Assembly: GCA_903901875.1 (NCBI GenBank)
Contig: CAIUSO010000022.1
Span: forward strand, 1-47,564
Direction of reading: 5' to 3'
DNA length: 47,564 bases
Source of the DNA: an uncultured Geobacteraceae bacterium
GTDB taxonomy: Bacteria > Desulfobacterota > Desulfuromonadia > Geobacterales > Pseudopelobacteraceae
In this document: piece by piece, positions 1 through 8,835 of the stretch
Numbering within the stretch: the first letter of the stretch is position 1
Layout: each line of letters begins with the position of its first letter
The notes under the pieces: generated by a model
The model's database searches: none
The model's input: only the letters and a program-made list of their open reading frames with translations
What the model was told of the DNA's origin: nothing
Position numbers and translations under genes: made by a program

Positions 1-152
1 ACTTCAAAAGTTACTCTATCGCCTTCTGCAAGGGATTTGAAACCTTCGCCTGCGATTGCGGAGAAGTGGCAGAATACATCCTCGCCACCTTCCTGCTCAA
101 GAAATCCAAAACCCTTGCTGTCATTAAACCATTTTACTGTTCCGTTTACCAT
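1..152 (-). CDS. Cold-shock domain protein, partial (3' end outside window)
   Basis: The reverse strand from 152 encodes about 50 residues that begin [17 protein letters not shown]. This contains RNP1 (KGFGF) and a following VFCHFSAI (RNP2-like) of CspA-type single-strand nucleic-acid-binding proteins. Such proteins melt RNA secondary structure in the cytoplasm. Family members are about 65-70 residues, so roughly a quarter is lost past position 1. The start is supported by AGGAGA about 9 bases upstream. About 110 bp separate it from the miaA stop. The family call is firm, but which Csp paralogue it is cannot be told. Confidence 0.93.
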   Translation of the reverse strand, partial: MVNGTVKWFNDSKGFGFLEQEGGEDVFCHFSAIAGEGFKSLAEGDRVTFE

Positions 153-265
153 GTGCTTACTTCTCCTGATTCTTCTTAATTATTTTATCCAGAGTTATCT
201 GGACACGTGGAAAGTAACAGCATAGGACGAACCGTGTCAAGCAAATTAAATAAAAAATTAAATAT

Positions 266-1219
266 TTATCGCCGCTCCGCCATTTTCCTTTTTTCTGCAG
301 GGAATCCATCACTCGCAAGGACTCCCTCCCGCTGGAGTATTTCACCGGCCTGCCCCGCCGGATCTGCCGCTCCATCCACCCAGTTAATGACAATGCCATG
401 GCGCTCCATGCGGCGAAACCAGTTACCCTGGCGCTTGGCAAAATCACAAATAGCACTGTGCAGCCGCACGGACAGCTCATTACGAGTCAGTTCCCCCCGG
501 AGAAACGCACCAACATACCGGTATTCGAGTCCGTAATAGTCCAGCCGCTCCCACGTCACACCGGCGGCATTGAGAGCTTCTACCTCCTCAATCATACCAT
601 TTTCCAGCCGATCTTCAAGTCGAACGGCGATACGACGGCGCAACTCCCCACGCTCCCACTGGATACCGATCACTGTTCCATTTATCCGGGGAAACGGTTC
701 GCCAACCACTTCGTTCAGCGTCCCCCGCGCAATTTCAATGGCCCTGACCGTCCGCTCCCGCTCATGCAGGTCCGTACTGTTATGGAGTTCCGGCCGGAGC
801 CGCTTCAGCACTTCAACCAACTCGCCATCATTTTTATTCGCCAGTTCACCCCGGAGAGATTCGTCACGGGGCACCTCAACCATCCGATACCCCCGAAGCA
901 CCGCATCCAGATACATGCCGCTGCCACCGCAGAGGATCGGTAGTGATCCACGGTCGGTGATTCGGGAAAATGTTTCCAGAAACAGCCGCTGAAACGCAAA
1001 TACGTTAAACTCTTCCCCCGCATCCCGTATGTCTATCAGATGGTAGGGAACCGTTCCATATTCATGGAGATCCTTACCGCTGCCGATATCCATCCCCCGA
1101 AAAACCTGACGGGAATCGGCAGAAATAATTTCCCCCCCATTGCTGGCGGCGATGGTGACAGCCAAACGGGTTTTGCCCGATGCCGTCGGCCCGAGAATAG
1201 TTATCAGCTCACTCTTCAT
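266..1219 (-). CDS. miaA: tRNA dimethylallyltransferase MiaA
   Basis: This 317-residue protein adds a dimethylallyl group to N6 of A37 in tRNAs that read UNN codons, the first step to ms2i6A. The P-loop GPTASGKT lies at residues 10-17. It is followed by the substrate/catalytic stretch SADSRQVFRGMDIGSGK near 38-54, which includes the conserved Asp. Length is normal for the family. Its start overlaps the last 11 bp of uvrC on the same strand, so the two are very probably co-transcribed and translationally coupled. No separate promoter was sought inside uvrC. Confidence 0.96.
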   Translation of the reverse strand: MKSELITILGPTASGKTRLAVTIAASNGGEIISADSRQVFRGMDIGSGKDLHEYGTVPYHLIDIRDAGEEFNVFAFQRLFLETFSRITDRGSLPILCGGSGMYLDAVLRGYRMVEVPRDESLRGELANKNDGELVEVLKRLRPELHNSTDLHERERTVRAIEIARGTLNEVVGEPFPRINGTVIGIQWERGELRRRIAVRLEDRLENGMIEEVEALNAAGVTWERLDYYGLEYRYVGAFLRGELTRNELSVRLHSAICDFAKRQGNWFRRMERHGIVINWVDGAADPAGQAGEILQREGVLASDGFPAEKRKMAERR

Positions 1220-3041
1220 GGAGACTCCGATAGAGGTTTTCCGCCACCGAGCGTCCCATTCCCGGGACGGTCATAATGTCTTCCACGGTGGCCTCCGCCA
1301 GACGCTGCACACTGCCAAACTGCTTCAACAGGGAGATCCGGCGACGGGGACCGATGCCGGGAATGCCATCAATTGCCGATGCAATCCCCTCTTTACCCCG
1401 AAGCTTCCGGTGGTATTCGATGGCAAACCGGTGGGCCTCATCCCGGATTGCCGCCAGCAACAGCAGTGGTGCGGAGTTCTGACGCAGCACCACCGGGTTT
1501 TTTCTACCGGGCAGAAAGATCCGCTCATCACTCTTGGCCACTTCGCTCCCCCCGGCATCGGAGGTGACCCTGCTTTTTGCCAACGAGACCAGATCGAACC
1601 GTCCGGTAAGCTCCAATTCCAGTAGAATTCCCTGCACCGCATTCAACTGCCCCACCCCGCCATCAACCACCACAAGGTCGGGCAAGCCATCCTTTTCCAG
1701 GGTATCCGCCCGGAACCGACGCTGAAATACTTCCCGCAACATGGCAAAATCATCCTGCCCTTCAACGGTGCGGATACGATAGTGGCGGTAGCGGCCACGG
1801 TCCGCGCTCCCTCCGGTAAATACGGCCCGGCTGCCGACGGAAAAACGCCCCTGGATGGTAGAAATATCGTAACATTCAATCTGTTGTGGAATCCGGGACA
1901 ATTTCAGCCGCTGGGACAGCTCAACCAGTGTCCCCTCCGCTGAGGCCCGCTTTTCGTCCCGTTCCCGGTAGGCCGATTGCGCATTTTTGCAGGCAAGTGC
2001 CACCAGTTCCCGCTTGGTTCCCCTCCGGGGGAAGGAGATGGTTACCCGACCTCCCCGCACCTCACCAAGTAGTTCGGCTAAAAGCCTGCTCTCCTCAATT
2101 TCAAGGGGAAGTAAGATTTCTTCCGGAATAGGGGCATCATCCAGGTAGTGACGTTGCAGAAACTCAGCTACGGCGGTCATATCGTCCAGTTCCCAGCTCA
2201 CCGGAATCAGACGACTCCCGGTGAGCGCACCGGCACGGATAAAGAGCAACGCCAACTCAATGCGGTTTCCGTCCCGGTAAAAACCGACCACATCGATATC
2301 CCCTCCCTGCAACACCACCTTCTGTTTTTCGACGGTCACCTCCACCGAACGGAGCAGATTTCGCCACCGGGCGGCCTCTTCATACAACATCTGCTCGGAC
2401 GCTTCAAACATACGTCGCTTGAACTCGGCAACAAGCTGTTTCCCCTTCCCCTCCAGAAACAGCATGGCCCCGCTGACCAGTGCGCCATAGGCCTCACGGG
2501 TGATCATTCCCTGGCAGGGGGCACTGCATTGGCCGATCTGATGGTAGAGGCAGGGGCGACTACGCGCCATGCAGGTGGCCAGGGGGTAATGACGAAGGGG
2601 AAACATCCTGACCATCTGCCGCAACACTTCCCGGGCGGCGACCCCGGACGAATAGGGGCCAAAATAGTGGGCACCATCCCGGGGACGTTTGCGCACCACG
2701 GTAAAACGGGGAAACTCTTCCCCCGGATTCACCCGCAGGGAAAAATAGGTTTTATCGTCCTTGAGGCTCAGGTTGTAACGGGGATGGTGTTGCTTGATAA
2801 GGGTATTTTCCAGCAGCAGTGCTTCTTTCTCCGTATCGGTCAGGGTTACTTCGATATCCCTCACCCGCGCCATGAGAAATTTCACATGATACCGGGAATC
2901 CCCCGCTGTGCTGAAGTAGGAACGTACCCGCTGTCGCAGATTACGGGCCTTGCCAACATAGATAATCACGCCGGCGTCATCACGCATCAGATACACGCCG
3001 GGGGAGGTGGGAAAATGCTGTACTTTTTCTTCAAGGGTCAT
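1209..3041 (-). CDS. uvrC: UvrABC excinuclease subunit C
   Basis: This 610-residue protein makes both incisions in nucleotide excision repair. An N-terminal GIY-YIG nuclease (GVYLMRDD...IIYVGKARNLRQRV, about 15-38) makes the 3' cut. A cysteine set with spacing C-x6-C-x7-C-x3-C lies near 155-175 and matches the reported Fe-S site of UvrC. A UVR (UvrB-binding) helix pair lies around 200-235. The C-terminal half is the RNase H-like 5' nuclease with DLVVVDGG, followed by a tandem HhH at the C-terminus (GIPGIGPRRR, VPGMGRSVA). It is first in the uvrC-miaA operon. A sigma-70-like promoter lies about 110-140 bp upstream. Confidence 0.97.
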   Translation of the reverse strand: MTLEEKVQHFPTSPGVYLMRDDAGVIIYVGKARNLRQRVRSYFSTAGDSRYHVKFLMARVRDIEVTLTDTEKEALLLENTLIKQHHPRYNLSLKDDKTYFSLRVNPGEEFPRFTVVRKRPRDGAHYFGPYSSGVAAREVLRQMVRMFPLRHYPLATCMARSRPCLYHQIGQCSAPCQGMITREAYGALVSGAMLFLEGKGKQLVAEFKRRMFEASEQMLYEEAARWRNLLRSVEVTVEKQKVVLQGGDIDVVGFYRDGNRIELALLFIRAGALTGSRLIPVSWELDDMTAVAEFLQRHYLDDAPIPEEILLPLEIEESRLLAELLGEVRGGRVTISFPRRGTKRELVALACKNAQSAYRERDEKRASAEGTLVELSQRLKLSRIPQQIECYDISTIQGRFSVGSRAVFTGGSADRGRYRHYRIRTVEGQDDFAMLREVFQRRFRADTLEKDGLPDLVVVDGGVGQLNAVQGILLELELTGRFDLVSLAKSRVTSDAGGSEVAKSDERIFLPGRKNPVVLRQNSAPLLLLAAIRDEAHRFAIEYHRKLRGKEGIASAIDGIPGIGPRRRISLLKQFGSVQRLAEATVEDIMTVPGMGRSVAENLYRSLHEE

Positions 3042-3153
3042 GTGGACAGCATACCTTTTTACCGAAAAAAGGGAAAGTCTGTTTGTAAGCCAAAAGAGTT
3101 GCTGTATAAAATTTGGGCATTTGCTGATATTTAAGGCACCAGTCCGATGGGGA

Positions 3154-3181
3154 GTTATATGTAGAAAGTGCGTATTATCAA
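3154..3181 (-). promoter_or_regulatory. Candidate sigma-70 promoter for uvrC-miaA
   Basis: On the minus strand TTGATA (3181-3176) and TATAAC (3159-3154) are separated by 16 bp. Each differs from consensus at one position. It lies in the divergent uvrC/amt spacer and would give a leader of roughly 105 nt. This is a sequence match only. Confidence 0.5.
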
Positions 3182-3204
3182 TATATTACATAACAGCTCT
3201 TTTT

Positions 3205-3220
3205 TGGCCGTATTTTTGCT
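3205..3220 (+). promoter_or_regulatory. Sigma-54 (RpoN) -24/-12 promoter for the ammonium transporter
   Basis: TGGCCGTATTTTTGCT has GG at 3206-3207 and GC at 3218-3219 with exactly 10 bases between, the defining RpoN geometry. The predicted transcription start is near 3231, about 43 bp before the amt ATG. Ammonium transporter genes are classical NtrC/sigma-54 targets, so the context agrees. A half-conserved GCACCA...TGGGG motif at about 3138-3153 might be an NtrC-type site, but its spacing is poor. Confidence 0.75.
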
Positions 3221-3273
3221 TGCAGCGGGTGGCCCAAAGATGGGCACACAGACACCAACGGGGGTAATTCTGT

Positions 3274-4494
3274 ATGGAAGCCATGTCAACGGTGACAGGT
3301 CTCAAAAGTAGTGCCGATGTTCTTTTTCTTATGTTGGGTGCAGCAATGGTATTCGCCATGCATGCCGGTTTTGCGTTTCTTGAAGTCGGCTCGGTACGTA
3401 AAAAAAACCAGGTAAACGCTCTCGTCAAAATCCTCACCGACTGGGCCGTATCTACCGTCGTCTATTTCCTGGTCGGCTTCCCCATTTCCTACGGCATATC
3501 ATTCCTGAAGCCGGCTGAAGAGCTTCTGGGTAAAACGCAGGGGTACGATCTGGTCCATTATTTCTTCCTCCTCTGCTTTGCAGCATGTATCCCGGCCATC
3601 ATCTCCGGTGGCATCGCAGAACGGGCCAAATTCTGGCCCCAGGTCATAGCCGGTGCCATCTTTGCCGGTCTCTCCTATCCACTTTTTGAATCCCTGATTT
3701 GGGGACAGCTTTCTTCCCGGGTACAGGCGATTTTCAAGTCGTTTGGCGGTGCCGAATTCCACGACTACGCCGGCTCGGTTGTGGTCCATTCCATTGGTGG
3801 TTGGATCGCTTTGCCGGCCGTCATCATCCTCGGTCCCCGCATGGGACGCTTCGTAAAGGGAAAATCCCACCCTATTCTGGTCAGCAACATCCCGTTTCTT
3901 GCTCTCGGTTCATGGATTCTGGCCGTCGGCTGGTTCGGTTTTAATGTTATGAGTGCCGGAAACCTGGAAAAAATATCGGGACTGGTGGCGGTAAACTCCC
4001 TGATGGCCATGGTCGGCGGCATCCTTGTTGCCCTCATCGCCGGCAAAAATGACCCCGGCTTCATCCACAACGGAGCACTGGCAGGTCTAATTGCCGTCTG
4101 TGCCGGCAGTGACATCATGCACCCCCTCGGTGCCCTTGCCGTCGGTGGTGTGGCCTCCATCATATTTGTCTACGGCTTCCATTTTGAGCAGGAAGTACTC
4201 AAGATCGATGACGTCCTCGGCGTCTGGCCACTCCATGGCGTAATCGGCACGTGGGGAGGAATCGCCGCCGGAATCTTCGGCCAGAAGTTTTGCGGTGGTA
4301 TCGGTGGTGTCACGTTTCTTTCCCAGTTGGGAGGAAGCCTCTTTGCTGTTATGTTTGCCCTTGCAAGCAGTGTCATCGTCTATGGCATTCTCAATAAAAC
4401 CGTCGGCATTCGGCTTGATCAGGAGCAAGAGTACAAAGGTGCAGATATTTCCATCCATAACATTGGTGCCTACCCGGAAGACAGCATTCGCTGA
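3274..4494 (+). CDS. amt: Ammonium transporter (Amt/Rh family)
   Basis: This 406-residue inner-membrane channel has about 11 hydrophobic segments. The two pore histidines of the family are visible as H172 (VVVHSIGGW) and H321 (WPLHGVIGTWGG). The hydrophobic N-terminal helix contains MLGAAMVFAMHAGFAFLEVGSVR, typical of Amt. It conducts ammonium/ammonia into the cell and is normally gated by a GlnK/GlnB PII protein. No PII gene is adjacent here, which is unusual because amtB is often paired with glnK. The start at 3274 has GGGGG 9 bases upstream; ATG at 3283 is possible. It is expressed from the sigma-54 element just upstream and followed by a strong hairpin. Confidence 0.96.
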   Translation: MEAMSTVTGLKSSADVLFLMLGAAMVFAMHAGFAFLEVGSVRKKNQVNALVKILTDWAVSTVVYFLVGFPISYGISFLKPAEELLGKTQGYDLVHYFFLLCFAACIPAIISGGIAERAKFWPQVIAGAIFAGLSYPLFESLIWGQLSSRVQAIFKSFGGAEFHDYAGSVVVHSIGGWIALPAVIILGPRMGRFVKGKSHPILVSNIPFLALGSWILAVGWFGFNVMSAGNLEKISGLVAVNSLMAMVGGILVALIAGKNDPGFIHNGALAGLIAVCAGSDIMHPLGALAVGGVASIIFVYGFHFEQEVLKIDDVLGVWPLHGVIGTWGGIAAGIFGQKFCGGIGGVTFLSQLGGSLFAVMFALASSVIVYGILNKTVGIRLDQEQEYKGADISIHNIGAYPEDSIR

Positions 4495-4532
4495 CCGTTA
4501 CTATTGAGACGAACCGGGTCCGCTCCGTACCA

Positions 4533-4569
4533 AGAAGGCTCCACCGTTATTATTCTGGTGGAGCCTTCT
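4533..4569 (+). terminator. Hairpin downstream of amt (terminator-like)
   Basis: A perfect 13-bp inverted repeat, AGAAGGCTCCACC (4533-4545) and GGTGGAGCCTTCT (4557-4569), has an 11-nt loop and starts 39 bp after the amt stop. It is not followed by a run of T, so it may need Rho or act as an mRNA 3' stabiliser. Confidence 0.6.
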
Positions 4570-4794
4570 CGCTTCGCGTGTAAGGGAGCCCTGCGCTGCG
4601 CAGAAAAAGACGGTTTTATGTGATGCGAACCACCTGCAATACCCGTCATATAACGGTTTCTAACCTACTGACTTTCCGTTTCTTTCGTTGACAATAGTGC
4701 TGAGAGGTGCTACTTAAGATGCATTTTACCTGTAGCCATCGGCTGCTCTCCCGGGGCCGTCGAGAGCATCGTCGGCCAAAAGAGGTCATTCCAC
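4570..4794. other. Intergenic stretch between amt and the TPR/DUF11 gene
   Basis: No convincing gene is seen. It contains an isolated TTGACA at 4690-4695 with only a poor TACTTA 17 bp later, a short palindrome CTGCGCTGCGCAG (4591-4603) and an inverted repeat CCGTCATATAACGG (4643-4656). The promoter of the downstream operon is probably here but cannot be fixed. Confidence 0.4.
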
Positions 4795-7515
4795 GTGATA
4801 TTATTGAAATTATGCCGCACTACCTTTACCTGTATTTTGCTCATACTGGTCATAATTTCATCCTTGTATGCCCCGCCGGCATTCTGCCAGGAGAGTGAAG
4901 ACTCCCAGGTATTTATTGCCGGATTCAACGCCTACCAGCAGAAGGATTATGGCACCTCCATAGAGAAGCTCTCCGAGGTACTGCAGAAATATCCCGACAC
5001 GCCACTTCGGGACATGGCACTGTTCTGGCTGGCACGCTCATATTATAAAGCGGGCAACCAACAGGAGGCTGCCCGCTACCTTTCACGGTTTTCCCATGAT
5101 TATCCGGACAATCCCCTTAAAAGCACGGTGGAAGACGAGCTTCTTACACTGACTGCCCGCTTTGAAAAAGGCGAGACACTCTCCCAGGGCACCCCGCCGG
5201 CCAAGCAACCTGACCAGCTTGCTGCCCAGAAGGCCAGGGCGGAAAAGGAGCGTATCGCAGTCGCACGGGCAGAAGAGGCCCGGCAGACAGCAGCGGCAGC
5301 TGAAACAGCACGCAAGGCGGCCCAACAACAGGCCGAAGAAAATGCTGAGGCCGAGAAACGTGAACAGGTTGCGGCTGAAAAGGCCGAAGAAAGCAGGAAA
5401 GCAACCCTGGCGTCTGCCGCAGCTGAAGCGGCGCAACTGAAAGCCACCCGCCAGGCCGAGGAAAAAGCCGTCTCTGAAAAAATGATTCAGGAACAGATGC
5501 TCCAGTCCAAATACGCCGAGCAGAAAGAATTGGAACGGCAGGCCGCCGTAAAAGCGGCGGAACAGCGGGTCGCGGAGCAGGCACGGGCAAAGGTCGAACA
5601 AGAGCGGAGGGAAGCTGCCGAGAAGGCAGAGGCCGCACTCCGTGCCGAAGCCGAGATGGAAGCGGCCCGGATCGCCACTCAAAAAGCGGAACGGGAGCGC
5701 ATTACCCTGGTAAAAACCAGGGAAGCGCGACAGGCAGCTGCGGCGGCTGAAACGGCGCGTCTGGCGGCCCTGAAGGCGGAAGCAGACCGCGTGGCGGCCG
5801 AAAAGACGGCCAATGAGGAAAAATCACGACGACTGGCGGCCAACAAAGCAGAGGAAACGCGCCTTGAACAACAGAAGCAGCGGGATGAACGTTCCCGGAC
5901 TGAGAAACGTGCGTACCGGGAAAAGGCCATTGCACAGTACAAGGCGGTCATCGAGAGCTACCCGAAGTCTACGGCAGCCACCAGAGCTGCGGCCAAGCTT
6001 CGTGAGTTAGGCATAGCGGTTGCTCTTCCCCCGTCGGCTGACGAAACGGCATCATCCGATAACACCCAGATAGTAAAATGGGAAGTTGCCCAGTTTGCCG
6101 GCTTTGAGTTCAACCTGCTGACCCCTCCCACTTCGTTCAACGTTGGAGTTCCGGTTGTCATCCCCTTTGAAGTCATTAACCGGGGAAACGGCACCGATTC
6201 CTTTGATCTATTCTCCAGCTTTCCGGCCAATTACCTGACCCGTTTTGCCTCCGCAGCGTCTCCGGGGAACAGTATCAGCCGCACCCCGCCTCTGGCACCG
6301 TCTGAAACGTTCCGGGGAGTTGTCGAGTTCGTTATACCTTCACAGAGCATCGACGGCCTGCGGATTTCCCATGCCGTCAAAGTTGCTTCACGCTTGATGG
6401 GTGAAGCAAGCCAGTCCCATGTAGTTCAGCTGGTCGCCTCCGCTCCACTCTTGCGTGCCGTCGTCAGGGCTGAAAACAGTAGCTACCTCCCCGGTGGAAA
6501 GCTAGCGTACCGGGTATCTCTGCTCAACGTTGGCTCAACGGCGGCCCGTGAAGTTTCACTCAGGATGCGGTACCCTTCCGGCTTGGAACCGTCAGGCACG
6601 GCCTCCGGCTTCAGGCAGGAGGCCCCTTCTGCCCTGACTCTGGATGATATTACCGTGAACTCCGGAGAGAGCAAAGAATTTACTATCCCCTTCCTGCTGA
6701 AGGAAGGTTCACTGGCCGGAGAAGACCTGACTGCCCGCGTTGAGCTTGTCAACAAAGCCCTCAATACCGGTGCGGTTTTTGTGTCAAACAGCCCGACAGT
6801 AGCCGTACAACGGGGGGTAGTAATCCGCTCCGCAGCAGCAGCCGTTATCGCCATACCGGGCCAGACCGTTTCTGTCCCCCTGACCGTTGTTAATACTGGC
6901 AACATCCGTGAAAAGTTTTCCCTCTCTGCCAAACTTACCGGTGGGGGAACATTGGTCATCTATCACGATTTGAATCGGGATGGCATCAGGCAATCCAGTG
7001 AAAAACCGGTCTCTGAACTGGGACCCCTGGCACCTGGTGAAGAGGCCAGTCTGGTCGTTGAGGTAAAAACCGCGTCGACGGTTGCCGATGGAAACAAGGG
7101 AGCCATCCAGGTATCCGCTGTTTCAACCGATGACTCCGGCAGCTCCGCAACCGGCTCCGCCCAATTGCTCTATTCGAGGCCGGTACTGAAACTGGCAACC
7201 AGCGGCCACAGTGGACAACTGAAACCGGGCGACATCACGTCATTCGATCTGACCATCACCAATAACGGCTCGAACCTGGCCAGAGTTGTTGAATTACAAA
7301 GCATCTGGCCGGAGCTTCTGGAACTGGTGGCGTCCGAACCGGCCACAAGCACCGTGGCACAAGGCACGGTCATTTGGCGCTTTACCGAACTTGGGGGGGG
7401 AGAAAGACGGAACATCCGGGTCTCTTTCCGAGTCAGACCGGGGACCGGCGTCGGAAAAGCAATTCAGGTCAGAAACAGCCTGACCTACGAAGATCAGCTG
7501 GGGAACAGGTACTGA
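4795..7515 (+). CDS. Exported TPR / coiled-coil / DUF11-repeat protein
   Basis: This 906-residue protein starts at GTG (AGAGGT 8 bases upstream) with a signal peptide (hydrophobic residues 9-27, likely cut after AFC). Residues about 38-112 form YbgF/BamD-like tetratricopeptide helices (FNAYQQKDYGTSIEKL). Residues about 125-375 are an Ala/Glu/Lys/Arg-rich TolA-like coiled coil, followed by another TPR-like helix pair (YKAVIESYPKSTAA). From about 430 to the end there are at least three beta-sandwich repeats of DUF11/NEW3 type (FEVINRGNGTDSF, LTVVNTGNIREKF, LTITNNGSNLARV). It is probably a periplasmic or surface scaffold. It overlaps no gene but is 1 bp from the LysM gene, so they form an operon. 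The exact function is unknown. Confidence 0.8.
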   Translation: MILLKLCRTTFTCILLILVIISSLYAPPAFCQESEDSQVFIAGFNAYQQKDYGTSIEKLSEVLQKYPDTPLRDMALFWLARSYYKAGNQQEAARYLSRFSHDYPDNPLKSTVEDELLTLTARFEKGETLSQGTPPAKQPDQLAAQKARAEKERIAVARAEEARQTAAAAETARKAAQQQAEENAEAEKREQVAAEKAEESRKATLASAAAEAAQLKATRQAEEKAVSEKMIQEQMLQSKYAEQKELERQAAVKAAEQRVAEQARAKVEQERREAAEKAEAALRAEAEMEAARIATQKAERERITLVKTREARQAAAAAETARLAALKAEADRVAAEKTANEEKSRRLAANKAEETRLEQQKQRDERSRTEKRAYREKAIAQYKAVIESYPKSTAATRAAAKLRELGIAVALPPSADETASSDNTQIVKWEVAQFAGFEFNLLTPPTSFNVGVPVVIPFEVINRGNGTDSFDLFSSFPANYLTRFASAASPGNSISRTPPLAPSETFRGVVEFVIPSQSIDGLRISHAVKVASRLMGEASQSHVVQLVASAPLLRAVVRAENSSYLPGGKLAYRVSLLNVGSTAAREVSLRMRYPSGLEPSGTASGFRQEAPSALTLDDITVNSGESKEFTIPFLLKEGSLAGEDLTARVELVNKALNTGAVFVSNSPTVAVQRGVVIRSAAAAVIAIPGQTVSVPLTVVNTGNIREKFSLSAKLTGGGTLVIYHDLNRDGIRQSSEKPVSELGPLAPGEEASLVVEVKTASTVADGNKGAIQVSAVSTDDSGSSATGSAQLLYSRPVLKLATSGHSGQLKPGDITSFDLTITNNGSNLARVVELQSIWPELLELVASEPATSTVAQGTVIWRFTELGGGERRNIRVSFRVRPGTGVGKAIQVRNSLTYEDQLGNRY

Positions 7516-7516
7516 T

Positions 7517-8311
7517 ATGATTTCACATCGCAGCCGGACCACCCTGTTAGCACTTATATTTTGCTCCGCTCTGCCAGCATGGGGGCAGAACTATCTCTAT
7601 ACTCCGCAGCCGGTAGCAGCCGGGCAGAAAGCCACAGCCGAAGAGGCCATCCTGGTCCAGGAGATTGAGGTCAGGAAGGGGGACTCTCTCTACGGCCTGT
7701 CACGAAAATACAGCGGACACGGCATGTATTATCCCCAGATTTTGCTCTTCAACCAGATCAAAAAGCCCCATCTGATTCACCCCGGCGATATCCTCAAGAT
7801 TCCGGTGGCACAGAAGGACTTTTCCGGTGAAAAGCTGGCGGATGAAACCGCACGTAACGTTCCTGCAGCAAAGAAGACGGCTCCCGCACCAACGGCAAAG
7901 CCAGCTGCAAAAACGGCAAAACCGGCCACAACTGCAATCACTTCCCCTTCCGCACTCCCTTCTGACCTAACTCTCCATGAGCTGAAGGCGGTTGGGGTCG
8001 CGACGGGAAATGACCAGAAAAAGCGCAAAGCCGCCGTCACCAGAAAAGCTGCCGCGCCTGAAGCAACGGCAGAACTACACACGAAGCAGTCCCCAACGCC
8101 CCATGGTACCAAAGGGGGTAAGATCGCACTGGCACCGGCATCTACCGGTCAAAAGATCTTTGAAGACGCGGTGAAAGCCTACCGGCGCGGTGAATGCCGC
8201 AGTGCCATTGATCTGCTGGATCGGTATCTGGCTGACAATTCCGCTTCCCCACTGGCTGCGGACGCCACTCTGTACCGAGCCGACTGCTACCTGAAACTGT
8301 CCTCACCCTGA
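7517..8311 (+). CDS. Exported LysM-domain protein with C-terminal TPR
   Basis: This 264-residue protein has a signal peptide (residues 1-23, ending PAWG). A LysM peptidoglycan-binding domain spans about 49-97 (VRKGDSLYGLSRKYS...ILKIPV). A low-complexity Ala/Lys/Pro/Thr linker of about 110 residues follows. The C-terminus is a short TPR/YbgF-like tail (AVKAYRRGECRSAIDLLDRYL). It likely sits in the periplasm anchored to the cell wall. Its ATG lies 1 bp after the stop of the upstream DUF11-repeat protein, suggesting coupled translation and a shared envelope role. The tail ends after about one and a half TPR units, so it may be a degenerate repeat. Confidence 0.82.
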   Translation: MISHRSRTTLLALIFCSALPAWGQNYLYTPQPVAAGQKATAEEAILVQEIEVRKGDSLYGLSRKYSGHGMYYPQILLFNQIKKPHLIHPGDILKIPVAQKDFSGEKLADETARNVPAAKKTAPAPTAKPAAKTAKPATTAITSPSALPSDLTLHELKAVGVATGNDQKKRKAAVTRKAAAPEATAELHTKQSPTPHGTKGGKIALAPASTGQKIFEDAVKAYRRGECRSAIDLLDRYLADNSASPLAADATLYRADCYLKLSSP

Positions 8312-8385
8312 GTTCCCGGTACCGGTCCCTTATGCCAGCCACTCCCTTTTCTTTTTCCGTTCCCATCACCGCGAGGTAGCAGACC

Positions 8386-8835
8386 ATGAACATTACTCCG
8401 CTCGACATTCAACAGCAGCAATTCAAGGTCAAAACATTCCGGGGACTGGACCCCGATGATGTTGATGCTTTTTTACAGAATGTGGCAGGTGAAATGGAAG
8501 GGCTTCTGCGGGAGAACGGTCAGCTAAAGGAGCACCAGGCCCGGCAGAACCGTGAGATGCTTGACCTTGCCGAGAAAGAGCGGGAATTGCGCGATATGCT
8601 GCTGTCGGCCCAGCGGGTGATTGAGGAGATGAAGTCCAATGCCCGCAAAGAGGCTGAGCTGATCATTTCCGAAGCGGAACTCAAGGGTGAACGCATTGTT
8701 TCCGATGCAGAGCGTCAACTGGGTGATCTCAAAGCCCGCATTGAAGAGGTTCGCCGCCAGAAGATCCAGTTTGAAATGAGTTTCAAGGGGCTCCTTGACA
8801 GTTTTAGCGCGCAACTCGGCAATGGACAACACTGA
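8386..8835 (+). CDS. DivIVA-domain protein
   Basis: This 149-residue cytoplasmic protein has the DivIVA/GpsB N-terminal motif at residues 5-45 (TPLDIQQQQFKVKTFRGLDPDDVDAFL), followed by a continuous coiled coil to the C-terminus. DivIVA proteins bind curved membrane at poles and septa and recruit division or wall-synthesis factors. In deltaproteobacteria the target is generally unknown. A GAGGT Shine-Dalgarno precedes the start. Its 3' end overlaps the DUF167 gene by 14 bp. Confidence 0.88.
   Translation: MNITPLDIQQQQFKVKTFRGLDPDDVDAFLQNVAGEMEGLLRENGQLKEHQARQNREMLDLAEKERELRDMLLSAQRVIEEMKSNARKEAELIISEAELKGERIVSDAERQLGDLKARIEEVRRQKIQFEMSFKGLLDSFSAQLGNGQH

Noticed and set aside
2148-3134. 328-codon frame antisense to uvrC
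   Set aside because: It lies wholly opposite conserved UvrC domains and shows no family motif.
5083-5682. Long antisense frames opposite the coiled-coil gene
   Set aside because: They are complements of the repetitive Ala/Glu/Lys codons; the proteins are low-complexity Phe/Leu/Cys/Gly or Ser/Ala strings.
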